Of a DNA stretch of 64,000 nucleotides, positions 24,081-33,282 are shown piece by piece. Position numbers and translations under genes: made by a program. Each line of letters begins with the position of its first letter. Position 1 is the stretch's first letter. Source of the stretch: Rhizobium cauense (GTDB taxonomy: Bacteria; Pseudomonadota; Alphaproteobacteria; Rhizobiales; Rhizobiaceae); the NCBI RefSeq assembly GCF_019511525.1, contig NZ_JAEUAT010000008.1, positions 248,001-312,000 of the forward strand, read 5' to 3'. The notes under the pieces are model-generated. The model did no database searches, had not been told where the DNA came from, and was given only the letters and a program-made list of their open reading frames with translations.

Positions 24081-27000
24081 ATGATCTCGCGCTTCTTCAT
24101 CGAGCGGCCGGTGCTTTCGAATGTTCTCGCCCTGGTCATCATCCTGATCGGCGCGGTAGCGCTGTTCCAGTTGCCGGTGGCGCAATATCCGAATGTCGTT
24201 CCGCCCACCGTGCAGGTGACCACGCGTTATCCGGGCGCGAGCGCCAAGACCCTCGTCGATACCGTTGCACTGCCAATCGAGCTGCAGGTCAACGGCGTCG
24301 AAAACATGCTCTACATGCAGTCGACCAGTGCCAGCGATGGCACCTATTCGTTGACCGTTACCTTTGCTATCGGCACTGATCCCGACCAGGCGCAGGTTCT
24401 CGTCCAGAACCGCGTCGCAATCGCCATGCCATCCCTGCCTGAGGCTGTGCAGGTGCAGGGCGTGACGACTCAGAAGAAGTCGACATCGATCCTCGGGTTC
24501 GTCAGCCTGACCTCGCCGGACAGCCGGTATGACAGCCTGTTTCTGTCGAACTACGCAGTCATCAACCTTCAGAACGAGCTCGCCCGGCTTCCCGGCGTCG
24601 GCAATGTCAGTGTTTTCGGCGCCGGTCAGTATGCCATGCGGATCTGGATGGATCCGGACCTTCTGCAGGCGCGCGGGCTCACTCCGCAGGACGTCATCAA
24701 CACGGTTCAGCAGCAGAGCCAGGAGGTGACGGCGGGGCAGGTGGGATTGCCACCGGTGCCGAGCGGCCAGGACTTCCAATACACGCTGAACGTCAGCGGC
24801 CGGCTCAACGACGCTCCCGACTTCGAAGACATCATCGTGAAGGTGGATTCGGGAGATGGCGGCCGGATCACGCGTGTACGCGACATCGGCCGCGTGGAAC
24901 TCGGGGCGCAGACCTACAGCCAATCGTTCCTGCAAAATCGACGACCGGCGACCGGCATCGGCATTTTCCAGTTGCCGGAGGCAAACGCAATCGCCGTCGC
25001 TGAATCTGTCCGCGTGAAGATGGCCGAGCTGGCGAAGAGCTTTCCGCCCGGCCTCGAATACAGCATGCCGTTCGATACGACGAAATTTGTGCAGGCGTCG
25101 ATCCGCGAGGTCTACGTGACGCTGATCGAGGCCGGCGTACTGGTGCTGATCGTCATCCTGCTCTTCCTGCAGGACTGGCGGGCCATGCTCGTACCGGCCA
25201 CAACGGTGCCGGTAACGATCATTGGCGCGTTCGCGGCCATGGCCGCGCTCGGATTTACCGTCAACCTGTCGACGCTGTTTGCGATCGTGCTTGCGATCGG
25301 CATCGTCGTCGATGACGCGATCGTCATCGTCGAGGGAGTGGCGCGTCACGTCGAGGAGGGGATGCCAGGCAGGAAGGCCGCAGAGAAGGCGATGGACGAA
25401 CTTCTCGGCCCCGTCATAGGCATTACGCTGGTGCTGATGGCCGTCTTCATTCCGGCTGCTTTTCTTCCGGGGCTGACCGGCCAGCTCTACCGGCAGTTTG
25501 CGCTGGTCATCGCGGCGACAGCGTTGATCAGCGCCATCAACGCCATCACGCTGAAGCCGACGCAGTGCGCCCTCTGGCTGCGCCCGCCCGTGCCCCCCGA
25601 AAAGCGCAATTTCTTCTATCGTGGTTTCAACCGGGTCTACGATGCCGCGGAGAACGGCTATTCCCGGCTCGTCAGCGGCCTCGTGCGCAACAGCGCGATT
25701 GCAGTCCTCGTTGGCCTCGGGCTGATCGGTGTCGCCTTCTGGGGCCTTACGCGGCTTCCGACCGCCTTCCTTCCGATCGAGGATCAAGGTTATGTGCTGG
25801 TCAGCGCGCAACTGCCTGACGGCGCGTCGAAGGAACGCACCGATGCCGTCATGCAGCAGATCAGCGAGATTGCCGAATCGACGCCGGGCGTTGATCAGGT
25901 TCTGACGATCAGCGGGATTTCAGTCCTCGACAACAGTGCGAGCCTGCCGAACGCCGGCGTCGCCTATATCGTTCTTAAGGACTGGGACGTACGTGGAAAG
26001 GAAAAGGGCCAGGACCTGCTATCGATCTACGAGCATCTGAATGGCGCTCTGGAGAGTGTCATGAAAGCACAGACGCTGGTCGTCGTTCCTCCGGCTATCC
26101 AGGGCATCGGCAACGCGAGCGGCTTTACCATGCAGGTGGTGCTCAAGGATGGCAGCTTCGATTTCTCGCTGCTGCAGACGCTGGCCAACACGATCGTTGA
26201 GCACGGCAACTCGCAGTCCTCGCTGCAGCGGCTTCAGACCTCGTTTAGAGCTGATGCACCGCAGCTTGAAGTCTCGGTCGATCGCATCAAGGCCGAGACG
26301 CTCGGCGTTACGGTAGGGCAGGTGTTCTCCGCCCTCTCGGGGTATGTGGGATCGAGCTATGTCACGCAATTCAACAAGTTTGGCCGTACCTTTCAGGTCT
26401 ATGTGCAAGCGGCGCCCGATTTCCGGGTGCGGCCGGATGACATACGCAATCTGAAGGTCAAGGCGGGCGATGGCACCATGGTTCCGCTTGGCACGGTGAT
26501 CGACGTCAAGAGCATGCCGGGCCCGTCGCTTATCAGCCTCTACAATCTCTATCCAACCGCTACGATCGTCGGCGGGCCTGCGACAGGCTTCAGTTCGGGG
26601 CAGGCGCTCGATGTCATGGAGCAGATCGCAGACCAGACGCTGCCACCTGGCGCCGGCTTCGAATGGACGGCATTGTCATATCAGGAAAGGGCGGTCGGCA
26701 GTCAGATCTATTACGTCTTCGGGCTTGCCATTCTGCTTGTCTACTTTGTTATGGCCGGACAGTATGAAAGCTGGATATTGCCGTTTGCCGTTATTCTCGC
26801 GGTTCCCCTTGCTCTGCTCGGGACCGTCGGCGCACTCACCGCACTCGGGGTGGCCAACAATCTTTACACGCAAATCGGTCTCATTCTGCTGATCGCACTC
26901 TCCTCGAAGAATGCCATCCTGATCGTTGAATATGCGCGTGAAAAGCGCTTGCAAGGCATGGAGATCGCCGCTGCCGCAGTGCTTGCGGCGCGATTGCGTT

Positions 27001-27233
27001 TCAGGCCGATCCTGATGACGTCCTTTGCCTTCATTCTCGGCGTGTTGCCGCTGGTGCTGGCAACAGGCGCCGGGGCCAACGCGCGCCGGTCGATCGGCAT
27101 TTCAGTCTTCAGCGGTATGATCGCATCGACGTGCCTGGCGGTGCTGCTGGTGCCGTCGTTCTACGTTATTTTGCAGCGGTTCGAAGAGTATCGAAAGCGC
27201 CGAACAGCGGCGGTCCCGGACGCCCAGACATAG
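24081..27233 (+). CDS. RND multidrug efflux permease (HAE1, AcrB/MexB-like)
   Basis: 1050-residue inner-membrane drug:proton antiporter of normal family length. The N-terminus ISRFFIERPVLSNVLALVIILIGAVAL is typical. The proton-relay aspartates of TM4 are D411 and D412 (GIVVDDAIVIVEG), and the TM10 lysine is K943 (LSSKNAILIVEYA). Two large periplasmic loops (about 35-335 and 560-870) form the porter domain. The ribosome site CAGGAGGCG precedes the ATG. It expels hydrophobic compounds, probably antibiotics or plant phenolics. With the adaptor it forms a two-gene operon lacking its own TolC-like gene and regulator. Confidence 0.95.
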   Translation: MISRFFIERPVLSNVLALVIILIGAVALFQLPVAQYPNVVPPTVQVTTRYPGASAKTLVDTVALPIELQVNGVENMLYMQSTSASDGTYSLTVTFAIGTDPDQAQVLVQNRVAIAMPSLPEAVQVQGVTTQKKSTSILGFVSLTSPDSRYDSLFLSNYAVINLQNELARLPGVGNVSVFGAGQYAMRIWMDPDLLQARGLTPQDVINTVQQQSQEVTAGQVGLPPVPSGQDFQYTLNVSGRLNDAPDFEDIIVKVDSGDGGRITRVRDIGRVELGAQTYSQSFLQNRRPATGIGIFQLPEANAIAVAESVRVKMAELAKSFPPGLEYSMPFDTTKFVQASIREVYVTLIEAGVLVLIVILLFLQDWRAMLVPATTVPVTIIGAFAAMAALGFTVNLSTLFAIVLAIGIVVDDAIVIVEGVARHVEEGMPGRKAAEKAMDELLGPVIGITLVLMAVFIPAAFLPGLTGQLYRQFALVIAATALISAINAITLKPTQCALWLRPPVPPEKRNFFYRGFNRVYDAAENGYSRLVSGLVRNSAIAVLVGLGLIGVAFWGLTRLPTAFLPIEDQGYVLVSAQLPDGASKERTDAVMQQISEIAESTPGVDQVLTISGISVLDNSASLPNAGVAYIVLKDWDVRGKEKGQDLLSIYEHLNGALESVMKAQTLVVVPPAIQGIGNASGFTMQVVLKDGSFDFSLLQTLANTIVEHGNSQSSLQRLQTSFRADAPQLEVSVDRIKAETLGVTVGQVFSALSGYVGSSYVTQFNKFGRTFQVYVQAAPDFRVRPDDIRNLKVKAGDGTMVPLGTVIDVKSMPGPSLISLYNLYPTATIVGGPATGFSSGQALDVMEQIADQTLPPGAGFEWTALSYQERAVGSQIYYVFGLAILLVYFVMAGQYESWILPFAVILAVPLALLGTVGALTALGVANNLYTQIGLILLIALSSKNAILIVEYAREKRLQGMEIAAAAVLAARLRFRPILMTSFAFILGVLPLVLATGAGANARRSIGISVFSGMIASTCLAVLLVPSFYVILQRFEEYRKRRTAAVPDAQT

Positions 27234-27426
27234 GCGCCTCACAGGGTCCTTGAGCGGACTGACGCCGCGCCAGTGCTTGCCATTCCCTTCCCAGGGAATT
27301 GGAGGCTAGCCCTTCCATTTCCCCGAGCAAGGCGAACGGCAAAGGAGCGCCCTCGAAGGAGAGGGCTCAGAGCGGCTTCACGATGCCGACACCGTCGACA
27401 CTGTGATTTCCGCAGGGAGAGGAACC

Positions 27427-27999
27427 ATGGATAATTTGTCGTCGTCATCAACAGAAACCGGATTCGCCAAGCCGAGTGGGTGGAAAGGCAGCGTTGGGCT
27501 GTCTGTGCTTTTTGCCGTTTCGCTATTTGCGGGAGCCGTCGGCGCACAGCAGCCGACGGAGCAGCAGCGCGATGCGATCAAGTCCGCTTGCCGCAGCGAT
27601 TTCATGTCCAATTGCTCCGGCGTCACGCCTGGCGGCAAGGAGGCGCTTGCCTGCCTGCAGCAGCATGAAGCGTCACTTTCGTCGGGATGCAAGCAGGCGA
27701 TCAGCGCGCTCGGCGCAGGCGGCAAGGCCGCTGCCCCGAAGTCGTCTTCCGACGCATCTACCACTCCCGCCGCACCCGCGGCACCGGACGCCGGCACCGC
27801 CAAGACCGCAGCCCCGGCGGCGGCACCGCAGCTTTCGCCGCGAGAGGAGATGGTCATCGCTCGCGAAGCCTGCGGGCCGGATTTCCGCTCTTACTGCCGC
27901 GCCGTGCCTCTCGGCGGTGGACGCGGCATCGCCTGCCTAAGGGAAAACATGCAGCGCCTGTCGCCGAGCTGCCAGAAGGTTCTAGCGCACGGGCTGTGA
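27427..27999 (+). CDS. Secreted protein with two cysteine-rich repeats
   Basis: 190-residue protein. An unusually long N-region (about 25 residues) precedes a hydrophobic segment (GLSVLFAVSLFAGAVGA), read as a signal peptide. Two copies of a four-cysteine repeat follow, in CRSDFMSNCSGVTPGG...ACLQQHEASLSSGC (about 55-93) and CGPDFRSYCRAVPLGG...ACLRENMQRLSPSC (about 150-185), joined by an Ala/Pro-rich linker. The spacing C-x7-C-x13-14-C-x10-C is that of the Cys-rich GLG1-type repeat in many short alphaproteobacterial secreted proteins. Start ATG at 27427 has GGGAGAGG. Function unknown; disulfide-bonded periplasmic location inferred. Confidence 0.8.
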   Translation: MDNLSSSSTETGFAKPSGWKGSVGLSVLFAVSLFAGAVGAQQPTEQQRDAIKSACRSDFMSNCSGVTPGGKEALACLQQHEASLSSGCKQAISALGAGGKAAAPKSSSDASTTPAAPAAPDAGTAKTAAPAAAPQLSPREEMVIAREACGPDFRSYCRAVPLGGGRGIACLRENMQRLSPSCQKVLAHGL

Positions 28000-28157
28000 C
28001 TTGCTCGGCTTGTCTCTGCTTGGCGCTCCCGTGAACGCAGGAGCGCCATGCCAAGTGTTCTCAGTGCCATGCGGGCATGAACGACTCTCTGCGGGAAGAC
28101 CGATCCCTCGGTTCTTTCGGCGTGTGCATTTGTGGCAAACGCCTATCTGTTGGGGAA

Positions 28158-28233
28158 TGGTGGGCCCGGAGGGACTCGAACCCCCAACCAAGCGGTTATG
28201 AGCCGCCGGCTCTAACCATTGAGCTACAGGCCC
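28158..28233 (-). tRNA. tRNA-Ile2 (anticodon CAU, read AUA after lysidine)
   Basis: 76 nt including an encoded CCA. The acceptor pairs GGGCCTG with CGGGCCC (one G-U), the T arm has GGTTCGAGTCC, and the anticodon stem GCGG/CCGC encloses the loop CTCATAA, anticodon CAT at 28198-28200. The loop context and GTTAGAGC D arm match tRNA-Ile2 (ileX type), not initiator or elongator tRNA-Met. TilS converts C34 to lysidine so that it reads AUA. Confidence 0.9.
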
Positions 28234-28389
28234 ATGCAGCAACGCGGCTGCCGTGTCCGGCGCAATGGTTCCCCGGAACGGGTTTCGCTCTAACGCAATT
28301 CTTCTGCAGTCACAAGGGACTGCCGCAATAGCTTCACAATCAATCGGCAAGACGTCGATCGAGACTTCACAATCAGGGAGTGAAACACC

Positions 28390-29133
28390 GTGCTGCCGAA
28401 CACCAGAACAATCGCCTTAAGCCTTCTGCTTGGCCTTCCGACCGCTGCCGCCATGGGCTTGCCGGCGCTGGCTGCTGATTCGCAGCCACGCGAGGCCGTG
28501 ATTTCCGTGAGTGGTGAGGGCCAGGCAAGCGTCGCGCCTGACATGGCGGTCCTCAGCCTTTCCGTGGTGAAACAGGCAAAGACCGCGCGCGAAGCGCTCG
28601 ACCAAAACAACAAGTCGATGAGCGACGTCCTTGCCGCTTTGAAAAAGGCTGGCATCGCCGAGCGAGACCTCCAGACCTCGGGCTTCTCGGTACAGCCGCA
28701 ATTCGTCTATCCGCAGTCCAATGATGGTCAGCCTCAGACCCCGCAGCTGGTCGGCTACCAGGTGTCGAACTCGTTGAGCGTGCGTGTCCGCGATCTGTCC
28801 AAACTCGGCGCCATCCTCGACGAGGCTGTCACGCTTGGTGTCAATCAGGGTGGTGACATCCAGTTCACAAACGACAAGCCGGAAAAGGCGATGGAAGAGG
28901 CCCGCAAGAATGCCGTCGCCAATGCCATCGAGAAGGCGAAGACCCTGGCGGGTGCGGCTGACGTCAAGCTTGGGCGGGTGATCGAGATCAGTGAAACCTC
29001 GCCGCGTCCACAACCGGTCCCCGTCATGCGGGCTGCGATGATGAAGGAAGCTGCCGATTCGTCGGTGCCGATCCAGGGTGGTGAAACCAGCTACAACATT
29101 ACCGTCAACGTGACGTTTTCGATCGCGCAGTGA
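28390..29133 (+). CDS. SIMPL/DUF541-domain periplasmic protein
   Basis: 247-residue exported protein. A signal peptide ends at about residue 29 (MGLPALA|ADSQP), followed by a SIMPL (DUF541) domain: VISVSGEGQASVAPDMAVLSLSV at the start, GYQVSNSLSVRVRDLSKLGAILD in the middle and TVNVTFSIAQ at the end. The start is GTG at 28390, preceded by GGGAG. Family members form periplasmic oligomers and some affect oxidative-stress tolerance, but no general function is agreed. It is a single-gene unit ending at the terminator at 29171. Confidence 0.87.
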   Translation: MLPNTRTIALSLLLGLPTAAAMGLPALAADSQPREAVISVSGEGQASVAPDMAVLSLSVVKQAKTAREALDQNNKSMSDVLAALKKAGIAERDLQTSGFSVQPQFVYPQSNDGQPQTPQLVGYQVSNSLSVRVRDLSKLGAILDEAVTLGVNQGGDIQFTNDKPEKAMEEARKNAVANAIEKAKTLAGAADVKLGRVIEISETSPRPQPVPVMRAAMMKEAADSSVPIQGGETSYNITVNVTFSIAQ

Positions 29134-29170
29134 CCTGAAGGCAGCTCCGCTGCCTCTAATTTCAGACCAA

Positions 29171-29219
29171 ATAGGCCGTTGATATTTTCTGCGATATCAA
29201 CGGCCTATCTGTTTTCTTT
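29171..29219 (+). terminator. Rho-independent terminator of the SIMPL gene
   Basis: A 15-bp perfect stem, ATAGGCCGTTGATAT with ATATCAACGGCCTAT, around an 8-base loop, followed by the T-rich CTGTTTTCTTT. Confidence 0.85.
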
Positions 29220-29382
29220 AGTCATGATGGAACCGCAGAGCCGATAAAAGGCTTTATCACGCGTATATTACACTATAACATTGATCGTGTTTTCGGTCCC
29301 GCAGGGGAATTCTGAGTTCTGTTTCCCATGTTGCTGCCGGCCGAAGAGGAGGAATGGCACTAGCCCTAAAGAGGAGACAGAC

Positions 29383-29766
29383 ATGACGAATGCCTTGCCG
29401 CCGCTTCACAATGGACACGCCCCGTTCACCCTTCAGGAACTCTTCCGCGAAGCCCTCTATGCCTTCGAAGAATGGGATACGGAACTCACCGAACCAATCG
29501 TCACATTCGAAGGTCGCGTTGTACCCATCAGTCAGGTCTTCGAGGCGATGCGTCTGTGCGACGACATCGTTCCGATGAACATTGTCGGAGCCGTCACAGA
29601 ACGGCTGACCAAACCCTGGGAAGGCGAAGGACCGCTCGACCAGATGAGCTTCTCGACCGCCGCCCGCGTCATGGGCGTCCTCGTCCGCAAGCGCCTGCTT
29701 GCAAACGGCACGCCTGATATCGTCGCCGTTGCAGAACGAACGGCCGAGCGTCGTTCCGGCAATTGA
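29383..29766 (+). CDS. Conserved-looking hypothetical protein, 127 aa
   Basis: 127-residue soluble protein with no signal peptide, mostly helical by composition (FTLQELFREALYAFEEWDTEL, then STAARVMGVLVRKRLLANG). ATG at 29383 has GAGGAGA at good spacing; an in-frame start 102 bases upstream lacks any ribosome site and adds a Cys-rich stretch that looks non-coding. It stands alone between the terminator at 29171 and the convergent GntR gene. I do not recognise the family. Confidence 0.65.
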   Translation: MTNALPPLHNGHAPFTLQELFREALYAFEEWDTELTEPIVTFEGRVVPISQVFEAMRLCDDIVPMNIVGAVTERLTKPWEGEGPLDQMSFSTAARVMGVLVRKRLLANGTPDIVAVAERTAERRSGN

Positions 29767-29817
29767 ATTGGTGGTTGCGGCCATAGCGCCGCAATCCCGC
29801 CTCCAGCACTAAATCTG

Positions 29818-30531
29818 TTACAGTTCGAAGGCTTCCTTGAGGCCGACGCTCTTGCGCTCGCGCAGATCGAGGTCTGCCTCGATGTGGGCGATGTGGTGCA
29901 GCATCAACCGGCATGCTTCGTCGAGATCGTTCCGCTCGATCGCAGCGACGATGTCGCCATGCTCGGAATGCCCGCAACTCGATATGGTGGACTGGCCGTA
30001 GAGGGCGATGACCAGCGACGAGCGGGCGACAAGCTCATCCATGAAACGCTGCATGATGGCGTTGCCTGATATGGCCGCAAGCGTCAGGTGAAAGTCGCCT
30101 GATGCCTTGATTTCGGCGCGTCGCGCCGTCTGGCCGCGCTCGCTCATCAACCGTCCTTCTTCAAGCAGTAACTGCTTGAGATGCTGGATCTGCGAGGGCG
30201 AAATTCGCGCCGCTGCCTCGCGCAAGATTCCGGGTTCGACGAGGCGGCGGGCGGCAAAGATCTGGCGTGCTTCCTCGGGCGAGGGGTAGGCGACGAATGC
30301 ACCCCGATTTTTTTCAACGCTGACCAGGCCTTCGTAGGAAAGCGCTTGCAGGGCGGCGCGAGCGAGCGTCCGGCTGACGTTGAACAGATTGCCGACATCA
30401 TTCTCCGACAGCTTGGTACCCGGCGACAGGCGCCGCTCAACGATCGCGTCGCGGATCGCGTCGCGGATCTGTTGTGCGCCTGTATCGGCTGAATCCTCTG
30501 CAGTCTGCAGGGCGGTTGCGGTGGACTTCAT
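29818..30531 (-). CDS. GntR-family regulator, FCD (FadR) type
   Basis: 237-residue regulator. An N-terminal winged helix (about 20-90; LSPGTKLSENDVGNLFNVSR, then ALSYEGLVSVEKNRGAFVA) is followed by an all-helical FCD ligand domain (about 95-230) with the metal-type residues of this family in SGDFHLTLAAISGN and the histidines of HSEHGDIV and LMLHHIAHIE. I chose ATG at 30531; a longer version would need TTG at 30579. It diverges from the PotABCD-racemase operon and probably regulates it. A candidate operator, ATTGTATACGAT, lies at 30616. The ligand is probably a small carboxylate related to the transported compound. Confidence 0.85.
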   Translation of the reverse strand: MKSTATALQTAEDSADTGAQQIRDAIRDAIVERRLSPGTKLSENDVGNLFNVSRTLARAALQALSYEGLVSVEKNRGAFVAYPSPEEARQIFAARRLVEPGILREAAARISPSQIQHLKQLLLEEGRLMSERGQTARRAEIKASGDFHLTLAAISGNAIMQRFMDELVARSSLVIALYGQSTISSCGHSEHGDIVAAIERNDLDEACRLMLHHIAHIEADLDLRERKSVGLKEAFEL

Positions 30532-30615
30532 GAACTCGAATACCTTTTGACCGGGAAATGATATCTGCGTTTCCCGCAAAAGTTAAATGGAATTTGCGCG
30601 CAAAGTGACGGCTAA

Positions 30616-30627
30616 ATTGTATACGAT
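30616..30627. promoter_or_regulatory. Candidate GntR/FCD operator
   Basis: ATTGTATACGAT is a near-palindrome (one mismatched pair) in the divergent region, resembling the TTGTATACAA-type sites of FCD regulators. The assignment is by position and symmetry only. Confidence 0.4.
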
Positions 30628-30756
30628 ATTTTGCACGAATTGCAGACGATGGCCTATTTTGTGTGCAATTGTGTTTGATGCCTGAATTTTGATATCTGGG
30701 GCGATTTTTGTAGCAAACCCTTGATTTGCCGTCGCTTGATGCAGCGCAATAGAAAC

Positions 30757-30772
30757 TGGCACGGCAGATGCA
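30757..30772 (+). promoter_or_regulatory. Sigma-54 (-24/-12) promoter of the PotABCD-like operon
   Basis: TGGCACGGCAGATGCA fits the RpoN consensus TGGCACG-N4-TTGCA with one mismatch; the invariant GG and GC are exactly 10 bases apart. It lies 27 bp before the ATPase start codon. Confidence 0.68.
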
Positions 30773-30799
30773 TTGTCTTTCTCAAACAGGGGAAGACCA

Positions 30800-31882
30800 A
30801 TGTCGAAAGCCGCAGAGATCGATATCGTATCCGTTTCCAAGGTGTATGGCGCCACGACGGCGGTCCATTCCATCAGCCTGAAGATACCGGCCGGTTCCTA
30901 CTGCTGCTTTCTCGGGCCGTCCGGCTGCGGCAAGACCTCGACGCTGCGCATGATCGCCGGGCACGAGAGCATTTCCTCAGGCGATATCAGGCTTGGCAAT
31001 ACCGTCGTCACGGACTTTCCGCCGGCCAAGCGCGGTACCGCGATGATGTTCCAGTCCTATGCGCTGTTTCCGCATCTGGATCTCATCGACAACGTCGCTT
31101 TCAGCCTGAAGATGAAGGGCGTCGAGAAGGAAGTGCGTCGCGCCAAGGCGCTCGCGATGCTGAAGCTGATGCAGATGGACGCCTATGCGACCCGGCGTCC
31201 GGCGCAGCTTTCCGGCGGTCAGCAGCAGCGCGTGGCGTTGGCGCGCGCGCTGATTACCGACCCGGAAGCGCTTCTGCTCGACGAGCCGCTGTCGGCACTC
31301 GACCCGTTCCTGAAGATACGCATGCGAGCCGAACTGAAGAAACTGCAGAAGACACTCGGCATCACCTTCGTCCACGTCACGCACAGCCAGGAAGAGGCTA
31401 TGGCGCTCGCCGACATCATCGTCATCATGAACGACGGCAAGATCGAGCAGGCGGCAACGCCGCGCAAGGTGTTCGAGGAGCCGGCCACCGCCTTCGTCGC
31501 CCGCTTCATGGGCGATCACAATGTTCTCTCCGGCCGCGTCGTTTCCTCGAAGGATGGTGTCACCACGCTTGAGGTTCCGGAAGGGCAGACCTTCTCGGTG
31601 CGCGGCAACGGCAAGCATGCCGGCGAGAGCGTCGATATCGGTGTTCGCACCGACCGGGTACGGCTCGAAACGGCTTCCGACAAGACGCTCGGCTTCAACG
31701 GCGTCGTCTCCAACATCGAATATCGCGGCGCCTCGGTGAAGCTCACCGTGGCCGGCGCGGGCAGTGACGACTTCACGGTCATCGCGAGTGACGGCGATTA
31801 TTTCGCCAAACCCGTATCGGTCGGCGATGCGGTGTCTCTGAGTTGGGCCCTGGAGGATGCAGTCCTCCTCGGCCGTGCATGA
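30800..31882 (+). CDS. ABC transporter ATPase, PotA-like
   Basis: 360-residue ATPase of the spermidine/putrescine-iron type. Walker A GPSGCGKTST lies near residue 41, the Q-loop is in MMFQSYALFPHL, the signature is LSGGQQQRVALARA and Walker B is ALLLDEPLSALD, followed by a C-terminal TOBE region (about 270-360). ATG at 30800 is preceded by GGGGAAG; the upstream in-frame start at 30773 lies on the sigma-54 -12 element. It is the first gene of a six-gene unit and energises the two permeases below. Fold class alone does not identify the substrate; the racemase neighbour suggests a nitrogenous amide or hydantoin-like compound. Confidence 0.9.
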   Translation: MSKAAEIDIVSVSKVYGATTAVHSISLKIPAGSYCCFLGPSGCGKTSTLRMIAGHESISSGDIRLGNTVVTDFPPAKRGTAMMFQSYALFPHLDLIDNVAFSLKMKGVEKEVRRAKALAMLKLMQMDAYATRRPAQLSGGQQQRVALARALITDPEALLLDEPLSALDPFLKIRMRAELKKLQKTLGITFVHVTHSQEEAMALADIIVIMNDGKIEQAATPRKVFEEPATAFVARFMGDHNVLSGRVVSSKDGVTTLEVPEGQTFSVRGNGKHAGESVDIGVRTDRVRLETASDKTLGFNGVVSNIEYRGASVKLTVAGAGSDDFTVIASDGDYFAKPVSVGDAVSLSWALEDAVLLGRA

Positions 31883-31910
31883 ACCTCACCACCAAAAAAG
31901 GGGAACTGAC

Positions 31911-33209
31911 ATGACAACTGAAAAGAAGACGACGAAGACTGAGGCCGGGATTTCCCGCCGCAGCCTGCTGAAAACCGGCGCCGCTGCTCTCGGCGCTGCC
32001 GCCGGCTCGGGCCTCATCACCGGCTTCCCGACGATCTGGGCGCAGTCGAACATCACGCTTCGCCAGTTCGGCACCGGTGTTTCCAACATCAACGCCATTG
32101 CCGAGCAGTGCAAGAAGGACCTCGGCATCACGCTCGAGATGACGGCAACCGATTCAGACGCGGCCGCGCAGCGCGCCGTGACGCAGCCTGACAGCTACGA
32201 CATCGCCGACATCGAATACTGGATCCTGAAGAAGGTTTACCCGACCGGCGTCATCCAGCCGATGGATGTGAAGAAGCTGAAGTACTACGACAAGGTCGTT
32301 CCGCTGTTCAAGAACGGCAAGCTGAAGCCGGACAGCGTGATTGCGCAGGGCACGGCGCCGCACACTGTCGGCTATGTCGAGAGCGCGGATGCCAAGACCT
32401 TCGCCAAGGGCGAAACCGAGCTCTTCACCATGATGCCGACGATCTACAATGCCGACACGCTCGGTATTCGTCCTGATCTCGTCGGTCGTGAGATCTCGAC
32501 CTGGGCCGATATCATGGATCCGAAGTTCAAGGGCAAGACCTCGATCCTCAACATTCCGTCGATCGGCATCATGGACGCCGCGATGATCATGGAAGCGCTC
32601 GGCAACATCAAGTACGCCGACAAGGGCAACATGACCAAGGAAGAGATCGACAAGACGATCGAGTTCCTGATCAAGGCCAAGCAGGACGGCCAGTTCCGCG
32701 CCTTCTGGAAGAGCTTCGACGAGTCGGTCAACCTGATGGCCTCGGGCGAAGTCGTCATCCAGTCCATGTGGTCGCCGGCCGTTGCCGCCGTCCGCTCCAA
32801 GGGCATCGCCTGCAAATACCAGCCGCTCAAGGAAGGTTATCGCTCGTGGGGCGGCGGTCTTGGCCTCGCGTCGCACCTCAAGGGCGCGCAGCTCGATGCG
32901 GCCTACGAGTATATCAACTGGTACACATCCGGTTGGGTCGGCGGCTACCTCAACCGCCAGGGCTACTACTCCGCCTGCATGGATACGGCCAAGAACTTCA
33001 TGACGGCTGACGAGTGGGGCTACTGGATCGAAGGCAAGGCAGCCCAGGGCGATATCCTCTCGCCTGAGGGTAAGGTCATGGAGAAGGCCGGCGCGGTTCG
33101 CGACGGTGGTTCGTTCGAAGAGCGCATGGGTCATGTGGCGTGCTGGAACTCCGTCATGGACGAAGACCGCTATATGGTTCGTCGCTGGAACGAGTTCATC
33201 GCTGCCTAA
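31911..33209 (+). CDS. ABC extracellular solute-binding protein, PotD-like, Tat signal
   Basis: 432-residue binding protein with a twin-arginine leader (ISRRSLLKTGAAALGAAAG), so it is probably exported folded by Tat. The mature domain has PotD-like blocks (ADIMDPKFKGKTSILN, GLGLASHLKGAQLDAAYEYI). ATG at 31911 has AAGGGGAA. It delivers the substrate to the PotB/PotC-like permeases. It ends in a 73-bp gap that holds a strong hairpin. The polyamine-binding acidic residues of PotD cannot be placed with certainty, so the substrate remains open. Confidence 0.88.
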   Translation: MTTEKKTTKTEAGISRRSLLKTGAAALGAAAGSGLITGFPTIWAQSNITLRQFGTGVSNINAIAEQCKKDLGITLEMTATDSDAAAQRAVTQPDSYDIADIEYWILKKVYPTGVIQPMDVKKLKYYDKVVPLFKNGKLKPDSVIAQGTAPHTVGYVESADAKTFAKGETELFTMMPTIYNADTLGIRPDLVGREISTWADIMDPKFKGKTSILNIPSIGIMDAAMIMEALGNIKYADKGNMTKEEIDKTIEFLIKAKQDGQFRAFWKSFDESVNLMASGEVVIQSMWSPAVAAVRSKGIACKYQPLKEGYRSWGGGLGLASHLKGAQLDAAYEYINWYTSGWVGGYLNRQGYYSACMDTAKNFMTADEWGYWIEGKAAQGDILSPEGKVMEKAGAVRDGGSFEERMGHVACWNSVMDEDRYMVRRWNEFIAA

Positions 33210-33227
33210 GGCAACCGCTTCTGCCAG

Positions 33228-33258
33228 ACCCTCTCCCCAGTTCCTTTGGGGGGAGGGT
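33228..33258. terminator. Hairpin after the PotD-like gene
   Basis: ACCCTCTCCCCA pairs with TGGGGGGAGGGT (12 bp, one G-U) around a 7-base loop, between the binding-protein stop and the next ATG. No U-run follows, so mRNA stabilisation or partial attenuation is more likely than full termination. Confidence 0.6.
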
Positions 33259-33282
33259 GTCCAAAACGGAGAGACCGGAAAC

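Noticed and set aside
23991..25811. Open frame of 606 codons antisense to the RND permease
   Set aside because: Same antisense-shadow signature; the sense strand encodes an unmistakable AcrB-like protein.
28158..28233. tRNA-Met for the CAU tRNA
   Set aside because: Loop context (CTCATAA) and D-arm match tRNA-Ile2; initiator would show a mismatch at the acceptor end and GGG/CCC anticodon stem pairs, which are absent.
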